A stretch of DNA of 64,000 bases from Rhizobiales bacterium 62-17 (GTDB lineage Bacteria; Pseudomonadota; Alphaproteobacteria; Rhizobiales; Beijerinckiaceae). Made by a program: the position numbers and the translations under genes. This document shows positions 45,273 to 53,127 of this stretch, piece after piece. Location of the stretch: assembly GCA_001898965.1 (NCBI GenBank), contig MKVW01000006.1, positions 50,882 through 114,881 on the forward strand, written 5' to 3'. The first letter of the stretch is position 1, and each line of letters starts with the position of its first letter. The notes beneath the pieces were generated by a model. The model was given only the letters and a program-made list of their open reading frames with translations, searched no databases and was not told the DNA's origin.

Positions 45273-46427
45273 ATGCTGAATCCTTCTTTCTGGAAAAATC
45301 GCAAGGTATTCGTGACCGGCCACACCGGCTTCAAGGGCAGTTGGCTCTCGCTATGGCTGGAGGCTCTGGGCGCGAATGTAACAGGTTATGCCCTCGACCC
45401 GCCGTCCGAGCCGAGCCTCTTTGAGCAGGCGAGGGTGGGCGAATGCGTGCGTTCGATTCGTGGTGACGTTCGGGATTTCGCCCGTCTGAAGTCTGCGCTG
45501 GGCGAATCCAATGCCGATGTCGTCATTCATATGGCCGCCCAGTCGGTCGTTCGTCATGGCTACGAGGAGCCAGTCAATACCTATGCGACGAATGTGATGG
45601 GTACGGCCCATCTGCTGGAGGCGGTGCGCCAGCTCGGCCGTCCTTGCGTCGTGCTCAATGTGACGAGTGACAAATGCTACGAAAATCGTGAGTGGGTCTG
45701 GGGCTATCGCGAGAATGACCCGATGGGAGGTCACGATCCCTATTCTAACTCCAAGGGATGCGCGGAGCTGGTGACGGGTGCCTATCGCGATTCCTACTTT
45801 CCGCCAGATATGTTGTCTCGGCATGGTGTCGCTCTGGCGAGTGCCCGCGCGGGAAATGCCATCGGTGGCGGTGACTGGACGGCCAATCAACTGATCCCCG
45901 ACGTGATCCGCGCCTTTCTGGGCAATCGCCCCTGCCGCATTCGTTCTCCGTCGGCGATAAGGCCGTGGCAGTTCGTTCTGATGCCGCTCCACGGCTACCT
46001 GCTGCTCTGTGAGAGGTTGGCGGAGGACGGCGCCCGTTTCGCGGCGGGTTGGAATTTCGGCCCGATGGAGGAGGATGCGCGGCCTGTCTCGTGGATCGCC
46101 GATAAGCTCGTGACCTTGTGGGGCGAGGGCGCTTCATGGATGTACGATCGTGGAGCGCATCCCGCCGAAGCGCATGTGCTCCGCCTCGATACATCCAAAG
46201 CGAAATCCGATCTCGATTGGCACCCGGTTCTGCAACTGGAGCAAAGCCTGGTTTGGATCGTCGAATGGTATCACGCGTTTCAAGCGCGAGGCGATCTTCA
46301 ATCCATCACGCGCCGGCAGATCGAGCGCTATGAATATCTTCTGCAAGATCATTGCGGGAGAAATGCTGCGGGGGCGCCTAGGGAAACAGCTGTAAAGGTT
46401 CAACTGCTGCCGATGATCGATGGCTAA
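45273..46427 (+). CDS. rfbG: CDP-glucose 4,6-dehydratase
   Basis: A 384-residue short-chain dehydrogenase-type enzyme converting CDP-glucose to CDP-4-keto-6-deoxyglucose. The extended-SDR motif VTGHTGFKGSWLSLWLE (13-29) is diagnostic of RfbG. VTSDKCYENREWVWGYRE and the YxxxK-type DPYSNSKGCAE hold the catalytic residues, and GNAIGGGDW follows. The C-terminal tail is somewhat extended. Together with rfbF it shows that the EPS contains a CDP-derived 6-deoxy or branched sugar. An rfbH-like 3-dehydrase is absent from the window. Confidence 0.95.
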   Translation: MLNPSFWKNRKVFVTGHTGFKGSWLSLWLEALGANVTGYALDPPSEPSLFEQARVGECVRSIRGDVRDFARLKSALGESNADVVIHMAAQSVVRHGYEEPVNTYATNVMGTAHLLEAVRQLGRPCVVLNVTSDKCYENREWVWGYRENDPMGGHDPYSNSKGCAELVTGAYRDSYFPPDMLSRHGVALASARAGNAIGGGDWTANQLIPDVIRAFLGNRPCRIRSPSAIRPWQFVLMPLHGYLLLCERLAEDGARFAAGWNFGPMEEDARPVSWIADKLVTLWGEGASWMYDRGAHPAEAHVLRLDTSKAKSDLDWHPVLQLEQSLVWIVEWYHAFQARGDLQSITRRQIERYEYLLQDHCGRNAAGAPRETAVKVQLLPMIDG

Positions 46428-46466
46428 CTCCGCACTCGTGGCGAACAGCGCAAGGAATATGTGCTC

Positions 46467-47807
46467 ATGTCGAACATCGTCATTATCGGTACGGGAATGG
46501 CTGGTTTCGGTGCAGCTTACCGACTTCGGAAGGAAGGCATCACGCCGACCATGTATGATAAGAATTCATATCACGGCGGCCATACCACGTCGTTTCGGCA
46601 CGAATCCGGTTTTGTCTTTGATGTCGGCCCTCATATTTCCTTCACGAAGGACGAACGTATTCAAGAACTGTTCGCCGATTGCGTGGATCAACTCTACGAA
46701 ACCGTGAACATCAATTTGAACAATTACTGGCGGGGGTATTGGCCTCAGCATCCCGTTCAGCTTCATCTGCACGGCTTGCCGGAAGACGTGGTTGTGAAGG
46801 TGATTGCCGATTTTGTGGAGGAGCGGCAAAAGCCCGAACAGCCCATCAGAAATTATGACGACTGGCTGGTGTCCAGTTTCGGTTCAACCTTTGCCGATCT
46901 CTTCCCCAAGCAATATACGCGCAAGTATCATCTCACGACGGCCGATAATATGAGCATCGACTGGCTGGGCCCGCGCATCTATCGCCCGAGTTTGGAAGAA
47001 GTGCTCCGGGGCGCAATTTCGAAAACGTCGCCCAATATTCATTACATTACGCATTTTCGCTATCCGAAGCAGGGCGGTTTCGTTTCCTATTTGCGGAAAT
47101 TCCTATCGTTCGGAAACATCAAACTCAATCACGACGTGGTGTCCATCGATCCGAAAATTCGTCAGATCGAATTCTCGAACGGCATGCGCGGGGACTATGA
47201 TGGGCTGATATCGTCGGTACCTCTGCCGGATCTTATTTCCGCGATCAAGGATGCGCCGCGCGATGTCATGGAAGCTGCGCGGCTGCTTGCCTGCTCGTCT
47301 TGCGTTCTCGTCAATATCGGCCTGGATCGCGACACTCTCTCCGATGCGCATATGTCGTATTTCTACGATGAGGACATTTGCTTCACGCGATTGAGCTTTC
47401 CCCACATGCTATCCAAGAATAACGTTCCGAACGGCATGGGCAGTATTCAAGCGGAGGTCTATTTTTCCGACAAATACAAGCCTTTCGCGGGGAAACCGGA
47501 TGACCTAATTGCGCCGGTCATCGCCGATCTTCGTCGATGCGGTCTGCTACGGGAGAACGACCGGATCGTATTCAGCTCGGTCATGTACCTGCCCTACGCC
47601 AATATCATCTTCGACCTGGATCGCGCGGCCGCGCTTGAGACGGTTCACGGCTATCTCGACGATATCGGGATCTTCTACTGCGGGCGCTATGGCGACTGGG
47701 GATATATGTGGACTGACGAAAGCTTCAAAAGCGGCGAGGCGGCGGCGGAAGCGGCGCTGTCGTCCTTGAGGACTTCTCTTGTTCATCAGCGAGCGCGTTT
47801 TGCATGA
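46467..47807 (+). CDS. FAD-dependent oxidoreductase, UDP-galactopyranose mutase-like
   Basis: A 446-residue flavoprotein. NIVIIGTGMAGFGAAYRL binds the ADP part of FAD, YHGGHTTSF and DVGPHISFTKDERI continue the GR2-type fold, and RYPKQGGFVSYLRKFL and YDGLISSVPLPDL resemble the amine-oxidase/mutase superfamily. Similar genes in glycan clusters are annotated as protoporphyrinogen-oxidase-like or UGM-like; ring contraction of a nucleotide sugar is plausible but unproven. ATG 46467 has AAGGAA upstream. Its stop overlaps the next start (ATGA). Confidence 0.8.
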   Translation: MSNIVIIGTGMAGFGAAYRLRKEGITPTMYDKNSYHGGHTTSFRHESGFVFDVGPHISFTKDERIQELFADCVDQLYETVNINLNNYWRGYWPQHPVQLHLHGLPEDVVVKVIADFVEERQKPEQPIRNYDDWLVSSFGSTFADLFPKQYTRKYHLTTADNMSIDWLGPRIYRPSLEEVLRGAISKTSPNIHYITHFRYPKQGGFVSYLRKFLSFGNIKLNHDVVSIDPKIRQIEFSNGMRGDYDGLISSVPLPDLISAIKDAPRDVMEAARLLACSSCVLVNIGLDRDTLSDAHMSYFYDEDICFTRLSFPHMLSKNNVPNGMGSIQAEVYFSDKYKPFAGKPDDLIAPVIADLRRCGLLRENDRIVFSSVMYLPYANIIFDLDRAAALETVHGYLDDIGIFYCGRYGDWGYMWTDESFKSGEAAAEAALSSLRTSLVHQRARFA

Positions 47808-49258
47808 ACGATCAGGTCAACATCGATGCTTTCGCTGCCGTACCCGTCGATCGCTCGTGGTTTGGGCGCCAGAGAAGCTGTGCGAAGCCCGTGGACATTG
47901 CGCAGCCCAAGCCGAACCGGATCGCCCTGCTGGCCCATTGCGGCACGGGCAATCTGGGTGACGAAGCCTCAATCGCTGCGGTGCTCGATAACATTACACA
48001 GAGATCGCCTGGCGTATCTGTTATGGGTCTGTCGATGGATCCGGCGGATACGACACGCAGGCTTGGAATCCCTTGCTTTGCGATGCGCCAGAGGATTTTC
48101 CCATTTCAGCGCGAGTGGTCGTCGGCTCCGCGATTTCCCGATCGAGCAGGGTTTGCCGGCCGGTTGAAGGCGATCGTCAAGAAGACGGGGCCGTTGTTTC
48201 ATATCGCCAAAGTATTGAGACAAGCACTCATCGTGCGGCCGGTCCAAGTTGTCCGTGAAGTCGGCTTCCTCGCGCGAGCCCTGCTTTTGGTCTGTGAGCT
48301 CGATATGCTCATCATATGCGGAGGCGGACAGCTTCTCGATTGGGGAGGGCCATGGGCATTTCCCTATACGCTATTCAAATGGATCGTTCTGGCGAAATGC
48401 GCGCGCGTTAAATGCGTTTTCCTCAACAGCGGCGCCGGCCCCTTGGATTCATCGCTGAGCCGCTGGTTCGTTAAGCGCATGCTCAACATGGCCGATTACG
48501 TGTCGCTGCGGGACGCCGCATCCGGCGAATTGCTTCGCAAGATTGGATTCCGCGGCAAAATGAAGGTCGTTGCCGATGCCGTTTGGGGATTTCACGTGCC
48601 GGATCGGCTGGTGAGCAAGCCGACGGAGCAGTGGACGGAGCTCGTGGTCGGCGTTGCGCCGATGGCATACGGCGATTCCTCGCGACATTGGATTAGCGAC
48701 GATCGGGCTTACAGGCATTTGATCGCCAGCATGGCCGAATTCTGCTGCTGGATGCTGACGCGTGGATATCGGATCAAGCTTTTCAGCAGCGATATCTGGT
48801 TCGATTCTCAAGCTATCTTGGATCTCGATGCAGCTATTCGGCAGAATTGCCCCACGTTGGGATCAGATCGCGTCATGCGTGAAACGATTACAAATACCAG
48901 CGATATGTTCGCGGCCCTATCTGGCCTGGATTTCTATGTAACGTGTCGTTTCCATGGCGTGGTCTTTGCGTCGTTGTTGGGAGTGCCAACTCTCGCTTTG
49001 GCACCGCATCCCAAGGTTACGACTCTGATGAACGATTTGGGGTTGTCGGATTATTGTGTCGATATCTCTCAGTGCGATGCGGATGATTTAAAATTCAGAG
49101 CCGACCGATTGATTGCCAACATGGATGAAATCAAGGCGCGTATCTGCACGAACGCCGCGAAATTCCAATCGCAGCTCAATCTGCAGTTCGATGCCTTGTT
49201 CCTGCCCGACACCGACACTCATAGCGGGCGAACGACATGTTCTCGGGAGGGCGCGTGA
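47804..49258 (+). CDS. Polysaccharide pyruvyl transferase family protein
   Basis: A 484-residue protein of the CsaB/ExoV-like family that transfers pyruvate from PEP to sugar hydroxyls, or of related glycan enzymes sharing the fold. HCGTGNLGDEASIAAVLDNI near residue 45 and CRFHGVVFASLLGVPTLAL near residue 385 are the family hallmarks, with LIICGGGQLLDWGG between. Pyruvyl ketals give EPS acidic charge. The N-terminal 35 residues are an unconserved extension. Its start overlaps the preceding flavoprotein gene, so the two may act in the same modification step. Confidence 0.88.
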   Translation: MNDQVNIDAFAAVPVDRSWFGRQRSCAKPVDIAQPKPNRIALLAHCGTGNLGDEASIAAVLDNITQRSPGVSVMGLSMDPADTTRRLGIPCFAMRQRIFPFQREWSSAPRFPDRAGFAGRLKAIVKKTGPLFHIAKVLRQALIVRPVQVVREVGFLARALLLVCELDMLIICGGGQLLDWGGPWAFPYTLFKWIVLAKCARVKCVFLNSGAGPLDSSLSRWFVKRMLNMADYVSLRDAASGELLRKIGFRGKMKVVADAVWGFHVPDRLVSKPTEQWTELVVGVAPMAYGDSSRHWISDDRAYRHLIASMAEFCCWMLTRGYRIKLFSSDIWFDSQAILDLDAAIRQNCPTLGSDRVMRETITNTSDMFAALSGLDFYVTCRFHGVVFASLLGVPTLALAPHPKVTTLMNDLGLSDYCVDISQCDADDLKFRADRLIANMDEIKARICTNAAKFQSQLNLQFDALFLPDTDTHSGRTTCSREGA

Positions 49259-49259
49259 G

Positions 49260-50300
49260 ATGATTAGACCCAATGAACCTTTGGTTAGTGTTCTGACACC
49301 CGTATATAATGGCGGGGAATTCCTGCGTGAATGTGTCGAGAGCGTTTTATCGCAGAGCTATCAGAACTGGGAATATATTATCGTCAACAATGCCAGTACT
49401 GACGGGACGCTTGACATAGCTGAAGAATACAGTCGGCGCGACAGCCGTATCCGCATTGTCAGCAATGATTCAGTGCTGCCCATCATCGCCAATCACAATA
49501 AAGCTTTTGGTCTTATTTCCTCAGATAGTGTGTATTGCAAAGTGGTTTCGGCCGACGATTGGATCTACCCCGAATGTTTGGAGAAGATGGTTAGCCTTGC
49601 CCAATTCAATCCGTCTGTCGGTATGGTTGGTGCCTATCAGCTCAGCGGAGGCCGGGACGTATGGTACGTTCGAAACGTTGGCCTATCCTATTCGCAGGCC
49701 ATTGTTCCGGGGCGTGATATCTGCCGCGCCCATCTGCTAGGGATGTCGCGCGTATTGGGAAATCCGACATCGCTTCTCTATCGGTCCGATCTGGTGCGCG
49801 CCACCAACGACTTCTTTCCAAACTCAACCTATGAAGCAGATATCAGCGCATGCTTGAAGTATCTGCGGTATGCGGACTTTGGCTTCGTGCATCAGATTCT
49901 GTCGCACGAGCGCATTCACCATCACAGGGCGACGACGGTCTCCCTTGAAATCAATGCTTATGTTGCGGCGGAGATCGGTGACTGCCAGGCATATGGCGAT
50001 TGGTATCTGACCAAGCGGGAGTGCGAAGAACGTCTCGGCGAGCTGTTGGATCAGTATTATGCGTACCTCTCCGCCAGCGCCTTCAAGTTCAAGGACAGAA
50101 AATTCTGGGCTTATCATGCGGAGCGGTTGCGCGATCTGGGATATCAGTTTGATGGATGGAAGCTCTCCAGAGGCATTGCGGCGAAGGCGCTCGACCTGAG
50201 CTTGAATCCGAAGGAAACGGTGCAGATGCTCAATCGGCGTGTTCGATTGTACTACCTGCTCAAAGGCGGACGGACACCGCCGCGCGGGCGCTACTGCTGA
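49260..50300 (+). CDS. Glycosyltransferase family 2
   Basis: A 346-residue GT-A enzyme. VSVLTPVYNGGEFLRECVESVLSQ and YIIVNNASTDGTLDIAEEYS form the nucleotide-sugar site and VVSADDWIYPECLEKMV contains the DXD-type motif. The C-terminal 120 residues are less typical, with Tyr/Lys-rich helices. The ATG at 49260 lies one base after the previous stop, with GGGAGG upstream. It is the last gene of the rightward EPS operon; a hairpin follows the stop. Confidence 0.9.
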   Translation: MIRPNEPLVSVLTPVYNGGEFLRECVESVLSQSYQNWEYIIVNNASTDGTLDIAEEYSRRDSRIRIVSNDSVLPIIANHNKAFGLISSDSVYCKVVSADDWIYPECLEKMVSLAQFNPSVGMVGAYQLSGGRDVWYVRNVGLSYSQAIVPGRDICRAHLLGMSRVLGNPTSLLYRSDLVRATNDFFPNSTYEADISACLKYLRYADFGFVHQILSHERIHHHRATTVSLEINAYVAAEIGDCQAYGDWYLTKRECEERLGELLDQYYAYLSASAFKFKDRKFWAYHAERLRDLGYQFDGWKLSRGIAAKALDLSLNPKETVQMLNRRVRLYYLLKGGRTPPRGRYC

Positions 50301-50314
50301 GCTCGCTTGTTGGA

Positions 50315-50331
50315 CTGCTCCTGAGGAGCAG
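50315..50331 (+). terminator. Hairpin ending the EPS operon
   Basis: CTGCTCCT and AGGAGCAG pair perfectly around a single base 15 bases past the last glycosyltransferase stop, followed by GTTGTCTTGG. The short T content makes it a moderate intrinsic terminator candidate. Confidence 0.5.
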
Positions 50332-50811
50332 CGTTGTCTTGGCGTTCTTATTGGAGCAGCGTGGCTATGAAGCAGGCAGTCGATGCAAATGGTCAGTGCA
50401 AAGTATCGCCTAAATGGTTTCTTTGAAATGGAACCGCGCTGTTTTGACCCGCGATGACAGATCACAAAAAAGGGAACTTAGTTTATTGAAGTGATCTCTA
50501 ATTGTCTTGATGGAAGAAGGAGTTTTTGCTATATTATTAGTAAATTACGTGGATAATTCTGCTTCATTACGACATTTCTGTGATGATGATCTGCAGGTCC
50601 GAGAGAAAGGAATGGACCAAGTTTACTGTCGCTAAAAGTCTGTATCGATCACGTATATCTGCGGAATGATTGCTTTATGGAGGGATGAAGCAATCATCTC
50701 AAAAAGCAGCTTTGCATAATCATCCATCGTTGTTCGCCTTAAGACGAACGCAAGTCCTGACATACCAAGCGTCCTAAAGAAGGACGTATCCGTATGGCGT
50801 AGGAGGGGAAG
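50332..50811. promoter_or_regulatory. AT-rich intergenic region upstream of the LuxR-type regulator
   Basis: No credible coding sequence is seen in this 480-base stretch, which is markedly more AT-rich than its surroundings around 50460-50600 and probably contains the regulator promoter. Two small inverted repeats lie close to the gene: GTTCG/CGAAC near 50735-50752 and CGTCCT-AAAGA-AGGACG at 50770-50786. The second is just upstream of the AGGAGG ribosome site and could affect translation. Confidence 0.45.
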
Positions 50812-51597
50812 ATGCGTGAGCACAAATCTATTGGAGTTATACTTATTGGGAAATGTTCTCTGATGAGAGAGGGGATTTCCCGAATTTTGCAGGCGCAAAA
50901 TTTTCGGATTCTTGTCTCGGCCTCTTACGCCACGCAATTGGTCGACAGGATTCGAAATCAGGAATTGCTCTTTCTCATCGTCAATGCCGATGATGATTTC
51001 GATCTCGTTATCGCCGAAATCAAGCTTGTGAAGGATCGGCATCCGCAGGCCCGTGTCGCGGTCGTTGCTGATCATCAATGGGCGAACGAGCCAGCTTTAG
51101 CTTTCGAAGCCGGTGCCTCCGGCTATCTCGTGAACGCCATTTCATGCGACGTCTTCATCAAGTCCATCGAGCTTGTGATTCTCGGAGAGACCGTCTTTCC
51201 GCCGGCGTTCCTAGCAGCGGTAGCGCCCGCCGGCAAAGGCCGGCCGTCCAAGGCAAATCCCGTTGCTGACGAGAGTGAGCAGGCCTCTTCGCACATCCCG
51301 CAGGAGGACGCGGGTATACCTTTGTTGTCGCCGCGGGAAATCGCGATCCTACGTTGTTTGGCCGAAGGAGATTCGAACAAGTCCATCGCTCGAAAGATCG
51401 GTATTGCCGAGGCCACCGTAAAGGTCCACGTGAAAGCTATTCTGCGTAAAATTAGAGTGCAGAATCGAACGCAGGCCGCAATCTGGAGTATGAGCCATGG
51501 GGCTTTGTTGCAGCCGTCCAATAACAACTTTCTACTTTTGCCGGCTCAAGAGAGCAAAAAGGTATTGAAGATTGCCGCCGACCTTCAGCAGGCATGA
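50812..51597 (+). CDS. LuxR/NarL-type response regulator with degenerate receiver
   Basis: A 261-residue regulator. The N-terminal 125 residues have a receiver fold, but the acidic pocket is lost (ILIGKC in place of the usual xDDH) and the phospho-acceptor strand reads LIVNADD, with Asn at the expected Asp. A charged linker leads to a GerE-type HTH (LLSPREIAILRCLAEGDSNKSIARKIGIAEATVKVHVKAILRKI, about 170-215). It probably works without phosphorylation. A strong AGGAGG precedes the ATG. It sits directly after the EPS operon, so EPS control is likely but inferred. Confidence 0.88.
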   Translation: MREHKSIGVILIGKCSLMREGISRILQAQNFRILVSASYATQLVDRIRNQELLFLIVNADDDFDLVIAEIKLVKDRHPQARVAVVADHQWANEPALAFEAGASGYLVNAISCDVFIKSIELVILGETVFPPAFLAAVAPAGKGRPSKANPVADESEQASSHIPQEDAGIPLLSPREIAILRCLAEGDSNKSIARKIGIAEATVKVHVKAILRKIRVQNRTQAAIWSMSHGALLQPSNNNFLLLPAQESKKVLKIAADLQQA

Positions 51598-52020
51598 GCA
51601 GCGTCAATTCTCCGGAAGAAAGAAGCGTCCCGGAGCGTTATGCAAAAGTGCAAGCGCTAATCTCTGCCCATCCTTGGGACGGCTGATCTCAGAGGAAACG
51701 GCGTTGGGTCGAGAGCCTGGTCTCCAACGTGACTTGCGTTGAACAATCCCGCCGAAAAATCAACAGGCGAGTATCCGAGTGCGCCGATACTGCCGCAAAA
51801 TGTTCCTTATGGTGTCGCAGCAAAGTAATCGAGGAGCTTGGGGTCAGTGTCAGGGGCGCTCTGGATTTGTTCGAAGCACTGGATCAGCGTGCGACCATGT
51901 GAAGGAGCCGATACAGGGTGTGGAGAATTCTGTAGACGAAGAGAGCGGTTTCTCGGCCGACTTTGATGCTGGTGATATTGCTCCGGTTTTCCAACTTGGA
52001 TTTGGTCGTGGAGATCCGTT
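51598..52020. other. Non-coding or decayed stretch
   Basis: Between the regulator and the decayed genes no intact gene is visible. A minus-strand frame at 51884-52081 (65 codons, with ENRSNITSIKVGRETALF) looks protein-like and might be the end of a lost gene, but no family is recognised. The stretch is read as an insertion scar. Confidence 0.4.
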
Positions 52021-52245
52021 TTCGGCTCAGCGCCCAATATTCTGGATTTGCTTCAATCAGACGAAGATCGAGAGCTCGCAAGATTTGTTTTCAGTCCTTC
52101 CATGGTTACGCGGCCAGTTGCCGCCGGACCAGCCGTTCCAGCCGATCGTTTAGATTTACTTCGCCGCGCTTTCGACAAGACGGTTGCCGACGAGCAATTC
52201 AAACAGCAGATGCTTCAGCTCATCGGTGATGATGTTGATCCGTAG
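52021..52245 (+). pseudogene. 3' remnant of a solute-binding-protein-like gene
   Basis: The frame encodes APNILDLLQSDEDRELARF, then AGPAVPADRLDLLRRAFDKT and ends DDVDP-stop. This resembles the C-terminal segment of tripartite-tricarboxylate-type binding proteins (PPGVPADRVAALRxAFDAT pattern). The rest of such a gene is absent upstream, so only about 75 codons of a roughly 330-codon gene remain. It directly abuts the broken 3' end of the integrase remnant on the opposite strand. Confidence 0.5.
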
Positions 52246-52257
52246 AATCGTGAAGAT

Positions 52258-53030
52258 GTCGCTGCGCCCGGAACGACGAAGCGGCTGTCGCGCGGTGCCG
52301 TACGTAAAAGGTCGAGTGCTGCCGAATTCAAAACGATCGTCTTGCGGCCGATCTTGCTGTCGGGAAGGAGCAGGAAGCCTCGGTCGAGGTCTACGTGCGA
52401 CCATTCCAGTGTCATAATCTCATTCTTGCGGGCGCCCGTAAAATCAACAGTCGAATTGCCAATATGGCTGGGGCGGGAAGCAGAGTCCGTTGGTTCTCAG
52501 GCTTGGCACGATGCTTACTCGGTGTGTCGACGGGCGGCTTCCACGGAATGCCGGTGGTTTCGGCTAAGCGATGTGCTTCGCCGATCCTGCCGAGCTCTTC
52601 GGCGTTAAGAAATCGCTCGCGTGCCTGCTCACGATATTTCCCGATATCGCGTGCTGGGTTGCAGAGCCTCGTGATGAAGCCACGTTTGCCGGCGAAGCTG
52701 TACATGCTCTTCAGGACCACAAGGATCTGGTCGGCTTGGTGGGGTGTGCTGCGCATCTTCAGATGAAGTTCGGATATCTTTTGTGGGGTCACGTGTTCCG
52801 CGCTCAGTGATCCAAGCGTCGGGACGACGTGCTTTTCTAGAAGAGATCGATAGCCGCGATACGTACCAGGTTTTCTCTTCGCTTCGACGTGCTGGGTCAG
52901 AAACAGTTCGACCAGAGCGCGGACGGTCGCTGCAGCTTTCTGTTTCTCGCGCTCGATGACCGGGTCTTCACCTAGAGCCGCCTGGCTGAGGAGGGCTCGG
53001 GCGTTGTTACGAGCGTCTTCGTCTGCTGGA
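52258..53030 (-). pseudogene. Decayed tyrosine-recombinase integrase
   Basis: Minus-strand frames match a P4-type integrase in two pieces. The first runs ARNNARALLSQAALGEDP, core-binding domain LVELFLTQHVEAKRKPGTYRGYRS, then GIPWKPPVDTPSKHRAKPEN. The second continues TGARKNEIMTLEWSHVDLDRG with LLLPDSKIGRKTIVLNS. The join shows a one-base deletion in a T run near 52440-52443. The N-terminal DUF4102 part is mostly missing, and homology stops after RFVVPGA near 52258, so the catalytic His-x-x-Arg and Tyr are lost. It is inactive and marks a former mobile element. Confidence 0.8.
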
Positions 53031-53127
53031 GCCGCGTCTCGATGGCGTTGTCGCGGTAACGAGCGCCATGAAGCGCTCGGCCAATAGCCATCTGTCGTAC
53101 TCTTCACTCTTGGCGAAGCTAACGTCA

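Noticed and set aside
50632-51078. A 148-codon minus-strand frame upstream of the LuxR-type gene
   Set aside because: More than half overlaps the regulator in antisense; it has no recognisable family and no good ribosome site.
52156-52404. A minus-strand frame ending TDELKHLLFELLVGNRLVESAAK
   Set aside because: It is the antisense reading of the binding-protein-like remnant, which has the more convincing family pattern.
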